Origin: Pseudomonas sp. MM213
GTDB taxonomy: Bacteria > Pseudomonadota > Gammaproteobacteria > Pseudomonadales > Pseudomonadaceae
Direction: 5' to 3'
Assembly: GCF_020423045.1 (NCBI RefSeq)
Contig: NZ_CP081943.1
Location: forward strand, 1,240,001-1,304,000
Length of the DNA: 64,000 bases
How positions within the stretch are numbered: the first letter of the stretch is position 1; every line of letters begins with the position of its first letter. Below, in pieces: positions 17,892 through 26,988 of the stretch. Both the position numbers and the translations under genes were made by a program. The notes under the pieces were generated by a model that had not been told where the DNA came from, made no database searches, and worked only from the letters and a program-made list of their open reading frames with translations.

Positions 17892-19040
17892 ATGACCTTC
17901 GATTTTGATCAGGTGTTCGACCGCCACAACACCGGCAGTACCAAGTGGAGCCGCTACCCGGCCGACGTATTGCCGATGTGGGTTGCCGACATGGATTTTG
18001 CCGCGCCACCGGTGATCATCCAGGCCCTGCAAAAACGTCTGGAACACCCGTTGCTCGGCTACAGCGTGGCGCAGGATGACTTGCGCAATGCCATCGTGAC
18101 CGACCTCTGGAACAAGTACGCCTGGCGCGTCGAGCCGCAGGAGCTGGTTTTCCTGCCGGGCGTGGAATCGGGTTTCAACATGGCCCTGAATGCGCTGGTC
18201 CAGCCGCAACAGAATGTCGTGGTGCAAACGCCCAACTACCCACCGCTGCGTCATGCACCGGGGCATTGGGGGCTGAACAAGGTTGAACTGAATTTCGAGG
18301 CGATGGCTGATGGCACGTACGCCACGCCGCTTCAGGCCTTGCGCCAGTCGCTGGAAGGCGGCGGTGCGTTGCTGCTGAGCAACCCGCACAACCCGTTGGG
18401 CAAGGCGTTCCCAAGGGAAGAACTGCAAGCGGTGGCCGATATCTGCGTGGCGCAGAGCGCCTGGATCATTTCCGACGAAATCCATGCCGAACTGTGCTTC
18501 GATGGCCGCCAACACATTCCAACCGCCTCGTTGAGCCCGGAAATCGCCCGGCGCACCATCACACTGATGTCAGCGAGCAAGGCCTACAACATCGCTGGCC
18601 TGAAGACTTCGTTCATGATCATTCAGGACCGCGCCCTGCGCGAGCGCGTCAACCATGCGCGCTGCGGCATGGTCGACAGCGTCAATCCGCTGGGCATGGA
18701 AGCGACACGCGTTGCCTACACCGAAGGTGCGCCGTGGCTGGCCGCGCTCAAGGACTACCTGCAAAGTAACCGCGATTATCTGGTGGAAGCCGTTCGCACG
18801 CGCTTGCCCGGCATCAGCATGAATGTGCCTCAGAGTACCTACCTGGCCTGGCTCGACTGCTCGGCGCTGGGGTTGGAGAACCCGCAGCAATTCTTCCTTG
18901 AAAAGGCGAAGGTCGGGCTTAGCCCTGGCCTGGATTTCGGCGATGACAGCCAACAGTTCGTACGCCTGAACTTCGGCTGCCCGCGCGAGTTGCTGGAGGA
19001 AGGCATCGCAAGGATGGAGCGCAGTTTGCGCGACCGCTAA
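17892..19040 (+). CDS. PatB/MalY-type PLP-dependent aminotransferase or C-S lyase
   Basis: About 382 residues from ATG 17892 (MTFDFDQVFDRHN); an in-frame ATG at 17880 is an alternative. It is a fold-type I PLP enzyme of the MalY/PatB group. Motifs include PMWVADMDFAAPP near the N-terminus, LSNPHNPLGKAF, IISDEIHAELCF with the PLP-contacting aspartate, and SASKAYNIAGLKTSF with the Schiff-base lysine. Group members are cystathionine beta-lyases or C-S lyases, sometimes acting as aminotransferases. No sulfur-metabolism gene is adjacent, so the physiological substrate is not set. It is the last rightward gene before the 126-bp repeat array, which occupies the space to the convergent histidine kinase. 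Confidence 0.9.
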   Translation: MTFDFDQVFDRHNTGSTKWSRYPADVLPMWVADMDFAAPPVIIQALQKRLEHPLLGYSVAQDDLRNAIVTDLWNKYAWRVEPQELVFLPGVESGFNMALNALVQPQQNVVVQTPNYPPLRHAPGHWGLNKVELNFEAMADGTYATPLQALRQSLEGGGALLLSNPHNPLGKAFPREELQAVADICVAQSAWIISDEIHAELCFDGRQHIPTASLSPEIARRTITLMSASKAYNIAGLKTSFMIIQDRALRERVNHARCGMVDSVNPLGMEATRVAYTEGAPWLAALKDYLQSNRDYLVEAVRTRLPGISMNVPQSTYLAWLDCSALGLENPQQFFLEKAKVGLSPGLDFGDDSQQFVRLNFGCPRELLEEGIARMERSLRDR

Positions 19041-19050
19041 CAAGCCCCCC

Positions 19051-19755
19051 TTGCCGGCGATGACATCCGCAAGGTCACCGCAGGGTTCAAGGGCCAATCG
19101 CCAGCAAGCCGGCTCCTACAGGGATTTGTCGCGGCACACATCCCTGCCAGCCACCTCGCACCTTGTAGGAGCCGGCTTGCTGGCGATGACGTCCGCATGA
19201 TCACCGCACGGTTCAAGGGCCAATCGCCGGCAAGCCGGCTCCTACAGGAATTTGTCGCAGCACACATCCATGCCAGCCACCTCGTACCTTGTAGGAGCTG
19301 GCTTGCTAGCGATGACGTCCGCAAGGTCAGCGCAGGACTCAGGGGCCAATCGCCAGCAAGCCGGCTCCTACAGGAATTTGTTGCGGCACACATCCCTGCC
19401 AGCCACCTCGTACCTTGTAGGAGCTGGCTTGCTAGCGATGACGTCCGCAAGGTCAGCGCAGGACTCAGGGGCCAATCGCCAGCAAGCCGGCTCCTACAGG
19501 AATTTGTCGCGACACAAATCACTGCCAGTCACCTCGTACCTTGTAGGAGCTGGCTTGCTAGCGATGACGTCCGAAAGGTCAGCGCAGGGCTCAGGGGCCA
19601 ATCGCCGGCAAGCCGGCTCCTACAGGAATTTGTTGCGGCACACATCCCTGCCAGCCACCTCGTACCTTGTAGGAGCTGGCTTGCCGGCGATGGCGTCCGC
19701 AAGGTCACTGCAGGGCTCAGGGGCCAATCGCCGGCAAGCCGGCTCCTACGGGCGC
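19051..19755. repeat. Tandem array of a 126-bp unit made of inverted REP elements, about 5.6 copies
   Basis: The core GGCTCCTAC recurs at 19111, 19237, 19363, 19489, 19615 and 19741, exactly 126 bases apart each time. Each unit has a forward REP (TGTAGGAGCTGGCTTGC...GCGATGACG), a linker (roughly CCGCAAGGTCAGCGCAGG...GGGGCCAA), a reverse REP (TCGCCAGCAAGCCGGCTCC) and a second linker (AATTTGTCGCGGCACACATC...). Five full units run 19051-19680, plus a partial one. Central copies are nearly identical and share a TTGCTAGCGATG variant, suggesting recent duplication or gene conversion. The array fills the space between two convergent genes. Because 126 is a multiple of three, it carries long open frames on both strands that I do not regard as genes. 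Confidence 0.95.
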
Positions 19756-19795
19756 GGGAGAATAAGCGCGTACGCTTGAAGAGCCGGACGGTTTG

Positions 19796-21715
19796 TTACC
19801 GTAATGTCGAGGCGATGATTTCCACCAGGTTGAGTTGCGTGAATGGTTTGGACAGGCGTGGGAGCCTGGTCGCAAAGCCTTCCAGCCGCTCGGCGTAACC
19901 CGTGGCGAGGATGATCGGCAGGTCGGGCCTGATGCTTCGGATCGCCTGCGCCAGTTGCGCACCGTTCATTTGCGGCATGGCCATGTCGGTAATGACCAGG
20001 TCGATGACCTGTTCGCTGTCGAGCACTGTCAGCGCTTGAGCCCCGGATACTGCACTGATCACCTGATGGCCCAAATCTTCGAGCAACAGACAGGTACTGG
20101 TCAGCACCAGGCTGTCGTCATCCACCACCAGCACGCACAGACGAGGCACCGGCGGTGCGGCTTCCTCCTGGGCAGGCTTGGCGATCGAGCCTTGTGTGGC
20201 GACGGGAATCCACAGTTCGGCCGTGGTGCCCTTGCCCTTCTGGCTTTTTAGAATGAATCGCCCGCCCAATTGTTCGATGAAGCCATGCACCATCGACAAT
20301 CCCAGCCCCGTACCTTTGCCGACCCCTTTGGTGGTGAAGAATGGGTCCATCGCCACGGCGAGTGTGGCGTTGTCCATGCCCTCCCCGGTGTCATTGATGC
20401 TCAGGCAAACATAACGACCTGTCATTGGCCTGAGCGAGGAATGATCGCCGGCGTCTTCAGACCGGGCGCTGATCAGGAGCTTGCCGCCATGGGGCATGGC
20501 GTCGCGGGCATTGGTCGCCAGGTTCAGGACTGCCAGTTCGAGCTGGTTTTTGTCGGCCCAAACAGGCTCGATCGTTTCCGTAAAACGGGTTTCGAGGACT
20601 ACGGAAGGCCCGAGGGAACTGCGCAACAGGCCGGTGATGCCCTCCACCAACGTCGGTATCTCGACGGACTCGGTCTTCAGTTCCTGTCGCCTGGCAAAGG
20701 CCAGCATGCGCTGGGTCAGCGCCACTCCGCGCAAGGCGCCTTGAGTGGCGTTGTCCAGCAATCGGGTGATCTTCGAATCGTCCCCGATTCGCTTGCGCAC
20801 GATTTCCAGATTGCCAAGGATCACCGTCAACAAATTGTTGAAGTCATGGGCAATCCCCCCGCTCAATTGCCCGATGGCTTGCATTTTCTGCGCCTGGAAA
20901 AGCGCCTCACGGGTTTGTTCGAGCGCCTGCTGAGCGCGGGTCGCTTCAGTGATATCCCGGGTGATCTTGGCGAAACCGAGCAACGTCCCGGTATCGCCCC
21001 AGATCGGATCGACCACGACATGCGCCAGGAACCGCGTGCCGTCCTTGCGCACTCGCCAGCCTTTGTTCTCGAATCGCCCCTCACAGACGGCAATGTCCAG
21101 CGTGCGCTTCGGTTCGCCGGCTGCGCGGTCTTCCGGGGTGTAAAACATCGAAAAATGCTGACCGATCACTTCTTCGGGCAAGTAACCCTTGATGCGCTGG
21201 GCACCAGGGTTCCAGTTGGTCAGCCGTCCGTCAGCGTCGAGCATGTAGATGGCGTAGTCCGTGACACTTTGCACCAGCAGCCGGAACTGCTGTTCGCTTT
21301 GCTTGAGCACTTCTTCAGCCATTTTGCGGTCGGTCAGGTCCCGGGTGATCTTGGCAAACCCCAGCAACTTGCCCGTCGAATCGAGGATCGGATCGATCAC
21401 CACATGGCACCAGAAATGCGTACCGTCTTTGCGCACCCGCCAGCCTTCCCCCTCGAAACGCCCTTCCCGAATAGCGGTGTCCAGGGCTCGTTGGGGCATC
21501 CCCTTGAGACGGTCCTCCTCGGTGTAGAACCGCGAAAAATGCTGACCGAGGATTTCCGCTTCCTCATACCCTTTGAAGCGTCGAGCGCCGGCATTCCAAC
21601 TGGTAATGATGCCGTCGGGATCAATCATGTAGATCGCATAGTCAATCACCGCATCGATCAACAGGCGAAAGCGCCCGTCCTCGATGGTGCTGGCTTTGCC
21701 TCGATCTTCGTTCAT
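19796..21715 (-). CDS. Hybrid histidine kinase: PAS-PAS-kinase-receiver
   Basis: 639 residues with no membrane helices. Two similar PAS/PAC modules come first (VIDYAIYMIDPDGIITSWN... and VTDYAIYMLDADGRLTNWN...), each with GQHFSRFYTEEDR- or GQHFSMFYTPEDR-type segments. Their close match suggests internal duplication. The kinase core has the H-box SGGIAHDFNNLLTVILGN, N-box LNLATNARDAMP and G-box GKGTGLGLSMVHGF. A C-terminal receiver domain has VVDDDS, a phospho-acceptor in LVITDMAMPQ, and a lysine in RLSKPF. The HDFNN variant is typical of HWE/FixL-like hybrid kinases in Pseudomonas. No separate response regulator is adjacent, so the output partner is unknown. GAGGG lies just before the ATG. 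Confidence 0.93.
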   Translation of the reverse strand: MNEDRGKASTIEDGRFRLLIDAVIDYAIYMIDPDGIITSWNAGARRFKGYEEAEILGQHFSRFYTEEDRLKGMPQRALDTAIREGRFEGEGWRVRKDGTHFWCHVVIDPILDSTGKLLGFAKITRDLTDRKMAEEVLKQSEQQFRLLVQSVTDYAIYMLDADGRLTNWNPGAQRIKGYLPEEVIGQHFSMFYTPEDRAAGEPKRTLDIAVCEGRFENKGWRVRKDGTRFLAHVVVDPIWGDTGTLLGFAKITRDITEATRAQQALEQTREALFQAQKMQAIGQLSGGIAHDFNNLLTVILGNLEIVRKRIGDDSKITRLLDNATQGALRGVALTQRMLAFARRQELKTESVEIPTLVEGITGLLRSSLGPSVVLETRFTETIEPVWADKNQLELAVLNLATNARDAMPHGGKLLISARSEDAGDHSSLRPMTGRYVCLSINDTGEGMDNATLAVAMDPFFTTKGVGKGTGLGLSMVHGFIEQLGGRFILKSQKGKGTTAELWIPVATQGSIAKPAQEEAAPPVPRLCVLVVDDDSLVLTSTCLLLEDLGHQVISAVSGAQALTVLDSEQVIDLVITDMAMPQMNGAQLAQAIRSIRPDLPIILATGYAERLEGFATRLPRLSKPFTQLNLVEIIASTLR

Positions 21716-21802
21716 TGAGCCCTCACGTCGTGATTGTTTTTTGAGGAGTATGCGACAAGCTTGGGGTTTGGAAAGCCGAAATGCACCGATCGACGCAAAG
21801 TC

Positions 21803-22711
21803 TTATCGGTTTACGTATCTGACAATGCAGGCATACAGATCGTTGTATACGAAACTCGGAACCTGCTGGGTATGACCCGCGATCTTGAGCAGCGCCAGAT
21901 GGCACTCCTTGATGATTTCGTGGTGACCATTCACCGCAAAAACAGGGTTATCAATAATCCGCGAGTAAACGATGTGCTCAAAATGCCTCAGGGTTGTCGT
22001 TTTGGTCAGCGAGCCGTCGGCATCCAGGGTGTAAGTGCTCTGAGCCCGTATCGCTCGCTCTTTCAACACGCCGAATCCGCGTTCGTACACAGTGATTTGC
22101 GAACCGCTGATCGCTTTCGAGGCCGTCTCGATGGCCAGGATGATCGCTTGTGCATACCCCATGCTGGCAGCCAGTGTTGATCCCGTCAGAAATCTTTCCA
22201 TTTCCTGGTTTTCGAGGCTGTTGAGTGCTCTCTTGATGCTCGACACATGAGCGAACTCTTGGGTGCAGCCAACGATATGAGTCTCGAATTGATAACCGGC
22301 GGCTGTTGCCGTCGGCGGAAAAGCCGCGAAATCGAGGCTGTCGAATGCGCACTCCATGACGATGTTGTATTTGCCGACGAATGCCTGCGTAAAGATCATC
22401 GCGCTGACCTCACGTACAAACGCCTCTGTATGCTCATACGCATGCAGAACGCCAAGTTTGATCATCTCAGCGTAGTGAGGGTGTTTTTTCCGGTATTCGG
22501 GCAGGTATAGCCGCACGTAGTTTTTGTAGCGGCCCGAAGGCAGAAGACTTTTTTCAAGCAGATACGTTTTGCCCGATCCCTGCAGGCCGGCAACGATCAG
22601 CATTTTCGGGGTTGCCTCGGCCGTGATGCCACTGAACAACGTCGCTTTTATTTCATTGAATGCGGCCGTGACCTGCTCTTGGGTGTACGTATAGTTCGGT
22701 GCTGCTGACAT
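21803..22711 (-). CDS. Zeta-toxin-like P-loop kinase, no antitoxin seen
   Basis: 302 residues. The N-terminal half has a Walker A loop, GLQGSGKT at 42-49, followed by LPEYRKKHPHY and a region ending NIVMECAFDSLDF, the layout of zeta-toxin/UDP-GlcNAc kinase domains. A second motif-like arginine or lysine stretch follows (SSIKRALNSLENQEMERF). Zeta toxins phosphorylate UDP-N-acetylglucosamine and block peptidoglycan synthesis when freed from epsilon antitoxin. I see no small antitoxin gene on either side, so this may be an autonomous or repurposed kinase. AAGGAAATCAAGG precedes the ATG. The flanking sequence is AT-richer than the rest of the window, which fits later acquisition. Function beyond nucleotide binding is uncertain. 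Confidence 0.75.
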   Translation of the reverse strand: MSAAPNYTYTQEQVTAAFNEIKATLFSGITAEATPKMLIVAGLQGSGKTYLLEKSLLPSGRYKNYVRLYLPEYRKKHPHYAEMIKLGVLHAYEHTEAFVREVSAMIFTQAFVGKYNIVMECAFDSLDFAAFPPTATAAGYQFETHIVGCTQEFAHVSSIKRALNSLENQEMERFLTGSTLAASMGYAQAIILAIETASKAISGSQITVYERGFGVLKERAIRAQSTYTLDADGSLTKTTTLRHFEHIVYSRIIDNPVFAVNGHHEIIKECHLALLKIAGHTQQVPSFVYNDLYACIVRYVNR

Positions 22712-22839
22712 ACCTTGATTTCCTTATCAAAGACTGGCTTGAAAGTGATGATTGCCTCTATGAATAAAGCGGGCATTCGCCACTTGTTCAAATGCCTGAT
22801 TTTTTCAAGGTATGTCGATGTTTTTTAAGGTAAAAAATC

Positions 22840-25119
22840 CTACTCCGCCGAGAGCGAAATCGCCGAAGCAACCGACCACCAGCGCGGCAGCAGTTGCTTG
22901 ACCTTGCTGTCGCCAAACCGGTCATCGATCAACATCACCACCCCCTCATCCTGCTGGGTGCGGATCACTCGCCCTGCGGCCTGCACCACTTTCTGCACGC
23001 CGGGAAACAGGTAGGTGTAGTCATAACCGGCACCGAAAATCGCGGCCATGCGATGTTTCAACTGTTCATTGACCGGGTTGAGTTGCGCCAGGCCCAAGGT
23101 GGCGATGAATGCACCGATCAACCGCGCGCCGGGCAAGTCGATGCCTTCGCCAAATGCCCCGCCCAGCACTGCGAAGCCGACTCCCTGGCTGTGCGCGGTG
23201 AATTGATCGAGAAAATCCTGTCGCCGGGCCTCTCCCATGCCCCGCGATTGCGCCCACACAGTGATGTGCGGGTGTTTTTCGGCCAGCAACTGCGCCACTT
23301 GCTGCAAGTAATCGAAGCTGCTGAAAAACGCCAGGTAGTTGCCGGGGCGTTGACTGAACTGCCGGGCAATCAGCTCGACGATCGGCGCCAGGGACGATTG
23401 CCGATGAACGAACCGCGTGGATATCTGACTGACGATATGGACCTTCAACTGGTCAGCGTGAAACGGTGATTCGACATCGATCCACACCGTGTTCGCCGGC
23501 GTCCCGAGGAGATCCCCATAGTAATGACGCGGGCTCAACGTCGCGGAAAACAGCACGGTACTGCGTGCAGCCGTCAGGCGCGGGCGGATGAAACCGGCAG
23601 GCACCACGTTGCGCAGGCACAGTTGCGAGAGCGGCTTTTTGCGCTCGAGGTCCCGCTTGCTGATGTCGAACAGAAACTGTTCGTCGAAGAGTTCGGCAAC
23701 GCGGCAGAATTGCAGCATGTCGAAATAAAACGTCTGCAATGCACTGTCCAGGCCCTGAGGATGATCGTTGAGGTAATCGCCGATGCTCGCACTGCACGAG
23801 GACAGCGCCTGAAGCAGTTTTTCCGGAGGCTTGTCGTAGGCCTGATACGCACCAAGTTGCAGGTTATGCAGGGCGTTCCACTCACGATTGACCCGTTGCA
23901 GGGATTTTTTCAACGGCTCGGGCGCGGTTTTACGCACGCCGTTGAGGGCCGACTGGTCGAGACCGGCGCTGTACATCTGCCGGCCGCGCTCCACCAGGTT
24001 GTGGGCTTCGTCCACCAGCACCGCGACTTTCCAGTTATTGGCCTGGGCCAGCCCGAACAGCAGCGCACTGAAATCGAAATAATAGTTGTAGTCGGCGACC
24101 ACCACGTCTGACCAACGGGCCATTTCCTGGCTCAGGTAATACGGGCACACCGCATGTTTCACGGCCACCTCGCGCAAGGCATTCTGGTTCAACACTGACA
24201 GCTCGCTGGCGGCCTGGCGCGCAGCCGGCAAGCGATCATAGAAGCCTTGGGCCAATGGGCAGGATTCGCCGTGGCAGGCTTTGTCCGGATGTTCGCAGGC
24301 CTTGTCCCGGGCGATCATCTCCAGAACCCGCAGCGGCGGCGCATCAGCGCTGTCGAGGATCACCTGCGCAGCATCGAGCGCCAGTTTGCGCCCCGGCGTT
24401 TTTGCCGTGAGGAAGAACACCTTGTCCAGTTGCTGCGGCGCCAGCGCCTTGAGCATCGGAAACAGCGTACCGAGCGTCTTGCCGATACCGGTCGGCGCCT
24501 GCGCCATCAGGCACCGGCCAGTGCTGACCGCCTTGAACACCGACTCGGCCAGATGCCGTTGGCCCGGACGAAAACCGGCATGGGGAAACGCCAGTTGCTG
24601 CGCCGCGCCGTTGCGCGCCTCGCGATGGGCCATTTCCTGTTCGGCCCAATGCAGGAACAGTCGACAATGCTGCTCGAAGAACACCTGCAATTCTCCTGCG
24701 CTGAACGCCTCGACCAGGCAGGTTTCCTTTTCGCTGACGATGTCGAAATACACCAGCGCCAGGTTGATCTGCGCCAGGCCCAGTTTCTGGCACATCAACC
24801 AGCCATAGACCTTGGCCTGCGCCCAATGCAGTTGACGATGGTTGGCCGGTTGTTTGCTCAAGTCCCCGCGATAGGTTTTGACTTCCTCCAGGCAGTTTTG
24901 CGCCGGGTCGTAGCCGTCCGCCCTGCCCTTGACCTTCAACGTCTGGTACAGACCTTCAAGCGCGACCTCACTCTGGTAACCCTCGCTACGCCGGGACGCC
25001 ACCGTACGGTGGCCGACGATCCCTTCCAGTGCCGTCGGCGAGGGCGTGAAGCGCAGGTCGAGGTCCCCGACCTTGGCGGTGAATTCACACAACGCCCGCA
25101 CCGCAATGCTGTAGCTCAA
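22840..25119 (-). CDS. XPD/DinG-like superfamily 2 DNA helicase with N-terminal nuclease-like domain
   Basis: About 759 residues from a TTG at 25119; no ATG start fits, and GGAG lies eight bases upstream. TTGA at 25116-25119 overlaps the upstream nuclease gene stop, so the two are translationally coupled. The first 200 residues hold a PD-(D/E)XK-like motif (CLEEVKTYRG, EVK at 79-81), reminiscent of Cas4/RecB folds. Helicase motifs are Walker A APTGIGKT (about 208-215), DEAH at 370-373, SATLS and QAAGRVIRT. Four cysteines at about 275, 282, 287 and 325 fit an XPD-type iron-sulfur cluster. This indicates a 5'-3' DNA helicase for repair, with a possible strand-cutting function that I infer from the motif only. 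Confidence 0.9.
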   Translation of the reverse strand: MSYSIAVRALCEFTAKVGDLDLRFTPSPTALEGIVGHRTVASRRSEGYQSEVALEGLYQTLKVKGRADGYDPAQNCLEEVKTYRGDLSKQPANHRQLHWAQAKVYGWLMCQKLGLAQINLALVYFDIVSEKETCLVEAFSAGELQVFFEQHCRLFLHWAEQEMAHREARNGAAQQLAFPHAGFRPGQRHLAESVFKAVSTGRCLMAQAPTGIGKTLGTLFPMLKALAPQQLDKVFFLTAKTPGRKLALDAAQVILDSADAPPLRVLEMIARDKACEHPDKACHGESCPLAQGFYDRLPAARQAASELSVLNQNALREVAVKHAVCPYYLSQEMARWSDVVVADYNYYFDFSALLFGLAQANNWKVAVLVDEAHNLVERGRQMYSAGLDQSALNGVRKTAPEPLKKSLQRVNREWNALHNLQLGAYQAYDKPPEKLLQALSSCSASIGDYLNDHPQGLDSALQTFYFDMLQFCRVAELFDEQFLFDISKRDLERKKPLSQLCLRNVVPAGFIRPRLTAARSTVLFSATLSPRHYYGDLLGTPANTVWIDVESPFHADQLKVHIVSQISTRFVHRQSSLAPIVELIARQFSQRPGNYLAFFSSFDYLQQVAQLLAEKHPHITVWAQSRGMGEARRQDFLDQFTAHSQGVGFAVLGGAFGEGIDLPGARLIGAFIATLGLAQLNPVNEQLKHRMAAIFGAGYDYTYLFPGVQKVVQAAGRVIRTQQDEGVVMLIDDRFGDSKVKQLLPRWWSVASAISLSAE

Positions 25120-26768
25120 GCGCCCTGCTCCGCCCACTGCACGTAGCAAACAGCAATCGGCATCTGGTGTTCATGGCAGAACTCGAGCCAGCGCAACTGG
25201 TTGTCCTGCAGGCGATCACCGGGGCCTTTGACTTCGATCATGCGGTAGGTCTTGTGCTGCGGCCAGAACTGGATCAGGTCCGGCATGCCGGCGCGGTTGG
25301 CCTTGATGTCCAGCAGCAGGCGGTTGAACCAGTGTTTGAGGTGCTCGGCGGGCAGGCAGTCCAGGGCCTGCTCAAGCAGTGGTTCGCTCAACGCGCCCCA
25401 GAACACGAAAGGCGACTGCACGCCCCACTTGGCGACATACCGCTCACGGATGGTCTGGCGGTAACGTCCGTCATCCAGCTCGGCGAGGCAGGCCTGAAAC
25501 AGGTCGGCCCGGCGCGCCTGGAAGTCTTCATTGAGCAAATCCGCCGGCCCGCGCTGGAACGGGTGGAAAAACGCCCCCGGTAACGGCGCAAAGATTGCCG
25601 GCCAGCACAGCAACCCGAACAACGAGTTGATCAGGCTGTTTTCGACGTAATGCACCGGCGCCGATTCCTCCGCCAGATGCGCTTGAACGTAAAACTCCAC
25701 CGACAGCGTCGGGTCGGTTCTGGGCAGTTGCAGATCGAGACGCTGCATTTCCCGTGGAGAGGGTCGTTTCACTGCCGGCCCGCCGAGTTTGCGCCGCAGC
25801 CTGGGCACCACTCGCAGTAATTGCTGTTGTTCGGCGGCGCTTTCCGGCGTTTGCCCGGCAGCAACGGCCAGGTCCATGGCCAACTGATACTCGCCGCAGC
25901 GCTCCAGCACACGAATCAATCGCGACCGTGCGCCAAGCCAGGCGCACTCGCGGTAAATGCCCAGGGCATTGGCGAAATCCGCCACGCGCTCGCAGTGCTG
26001 ACCGATCTGGAACAGCAATTTGCTGCGCCGTTTTTGCAGCCAGGGATTGCTCAGTGCCAGCCCGTTGATCTGCTCGACAACCGCCTCCACCGCTTCACCG
26101 GCCTCGAACTGCTGCTGACAGTCATGGAGAAACAGGCAGGCGTCCACGTCCTCGCGACTGCGCAAGCCGCGGGATTCGGCGCAGAACTCGACTTTTTCAT
26201 AGGTAAAAATGCCAAGGTCGGCAAGCACGAACTCCGACCAGTCCTGGTAAAGGTTGCCGAAAAACATCAGGCGCAGGCGATCACACAAGCCCATGATAGT
26301 CAGGCTGAACAACCGATCATTCAGTGGCGCGCACCACTGATTGAAGGGTTGTACCTCGGGAAACCGTTCGCTCAATGCAGGCAGCCAGTCGGACTTTTTC
26401 CCTTTGGGCTGATCGATGGCGGCGCCGAAACATTGAAGGATTTCGGCCTTGAGCAACGCCTCGAACACCACGTCGAGCGGCAGCGGCGCCTGCTCATCGA
26501 TCCAGCCCTGGGCCAACAGCGGCTCAGCGGCCATGGCAATGTCGCCGATCTCGACGTAATGCAGTTTGCTCGCCCGGAAGTGAACGCCCTTGCGCATGAC
26601 CATCCGGACCAGGAGCGCACGGGGTTCCCTGGGCAGTCGATTGAACTCACGGATGAAGCATTGCTCCTCGACACTCAATACATCGGCATAACGATGTTCA
26701 AGCCAATCAAGCACTTGCATGAAGTTGTTCAAGTAATAGAACGGATCGTCGAGGGGATTTGTGGTCAC
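25116..26768 (-). CDS. FAN1-type structure-specific nuclease with VRR-NUC domain
   Basis: 550 residues from GTG 26768; this start gives the family N-terminus (TTNPLDDPFYYLNNF), with no better ATG nearby. The C-terminal VRR-NUC catalytic core reads AGMPDLIQFWP, then MIEVKGPGDRLQDNQLRWLE, giving the metal-binding Asp, Glu and Lys of the PD-(D/E)XK type. The middle has helical TPR-like and SAP-like stretches. FAN1 cuts 5' flap DNA and is needed for interstrand crosslink repair in eukaryotes. The Pseudomonas enzyme has been shown, from memory, to have the same activity. It heads a two-gene operon with the helicase, a sensible unwinding and incision pair. The start region lacks a strong Shine-Dalgarno. 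Confidence 0.92.
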   Translation of the reverse strand: MTTNPLDDPFYYLNNFMQVLDWLEHRYADVLSVEEQCFIREFNRLPREPRALLVRMVMRKGVHFRASKLHYVEIGDIAMAAEPLLAQGWIDEQAPLPLDVVFEALLKAEILQCFGAAIDQPKGKKSDWLPALSERFPEVQPFNQWCAPLNDRLFSLTIMGLCDRLRLMFFGNLYQDWSEFVLADLGIFTYEKVEFCAESRGLRSREDVDACLFLHDCQQQFEAGEAVEAVVEQINGLALSNPWLQKRRSKLLFQIGQHCERVADFANALGIYRECAWLGARSRLIRVLERCGEYQLAMDLAVAAGQTPESAAEQQQLLRVVPRLRRKLGGPAVKRPSPREMQRLDLQLPRTDPTLSVEFYVQAHLAEESAPVHYVENSLINSLFGLLCWPAIFAPLPGAFFHPFQRGPADLLNEDFQARRADLFQACLAELDDGRYRQTIRERYVAKWGVQSPFVFWGALSEPLLEQALDCLPAEHLKHWFNRLLLDIKANRAGMPDLIQFWPQHKTYRMIEVKGPGDRLQDNQLRWLEFCHEHQMPIAVCYVQWAEQGA

Positions 26769-26988
26769 AGGAAAACAGGGCCGTGGCGTACGAGTACTGG
26801 TTATGCGTACAGATACCAGCTACGACCCGTCCGGTGCAAACGGAAAAGGATAAGCGGCGGCGCCATCCGGTTTTTTTGGGTGGCCGTCGAACTTTCTGCG
26901 GATCCGTCGCACCAACGGCGGTAGAAGTGCAGCGGCGATTGAAGGATTTGAAGCAGTCGCGCTGATTTTTGGAGGATGAGAGGTGGTT

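Noticed and set aside
19051-19755. CRISPR array
   Set aside because: The units are directly joined 126-bp repeats with no unique spacers, made of known REP cores, and no cas genes are nearby.
19037-19898. Long open frames across the 126-bp array on both strands (up to about 230 codons)
   Set aside because: The unit length is a multiple of three, so any frame without a stop stays open through all copies. The peptides are simple translations of REP sequence and lack ribosome-binding sites.
20270-21718. A 482-codon open frame opposite the hybrid histidine kinase
   Set aside because: The kinase has complete PAS, kinase and receiver motifs; the opposite frame is rich in His, Gln and Arg, as expected for an antisense reading.
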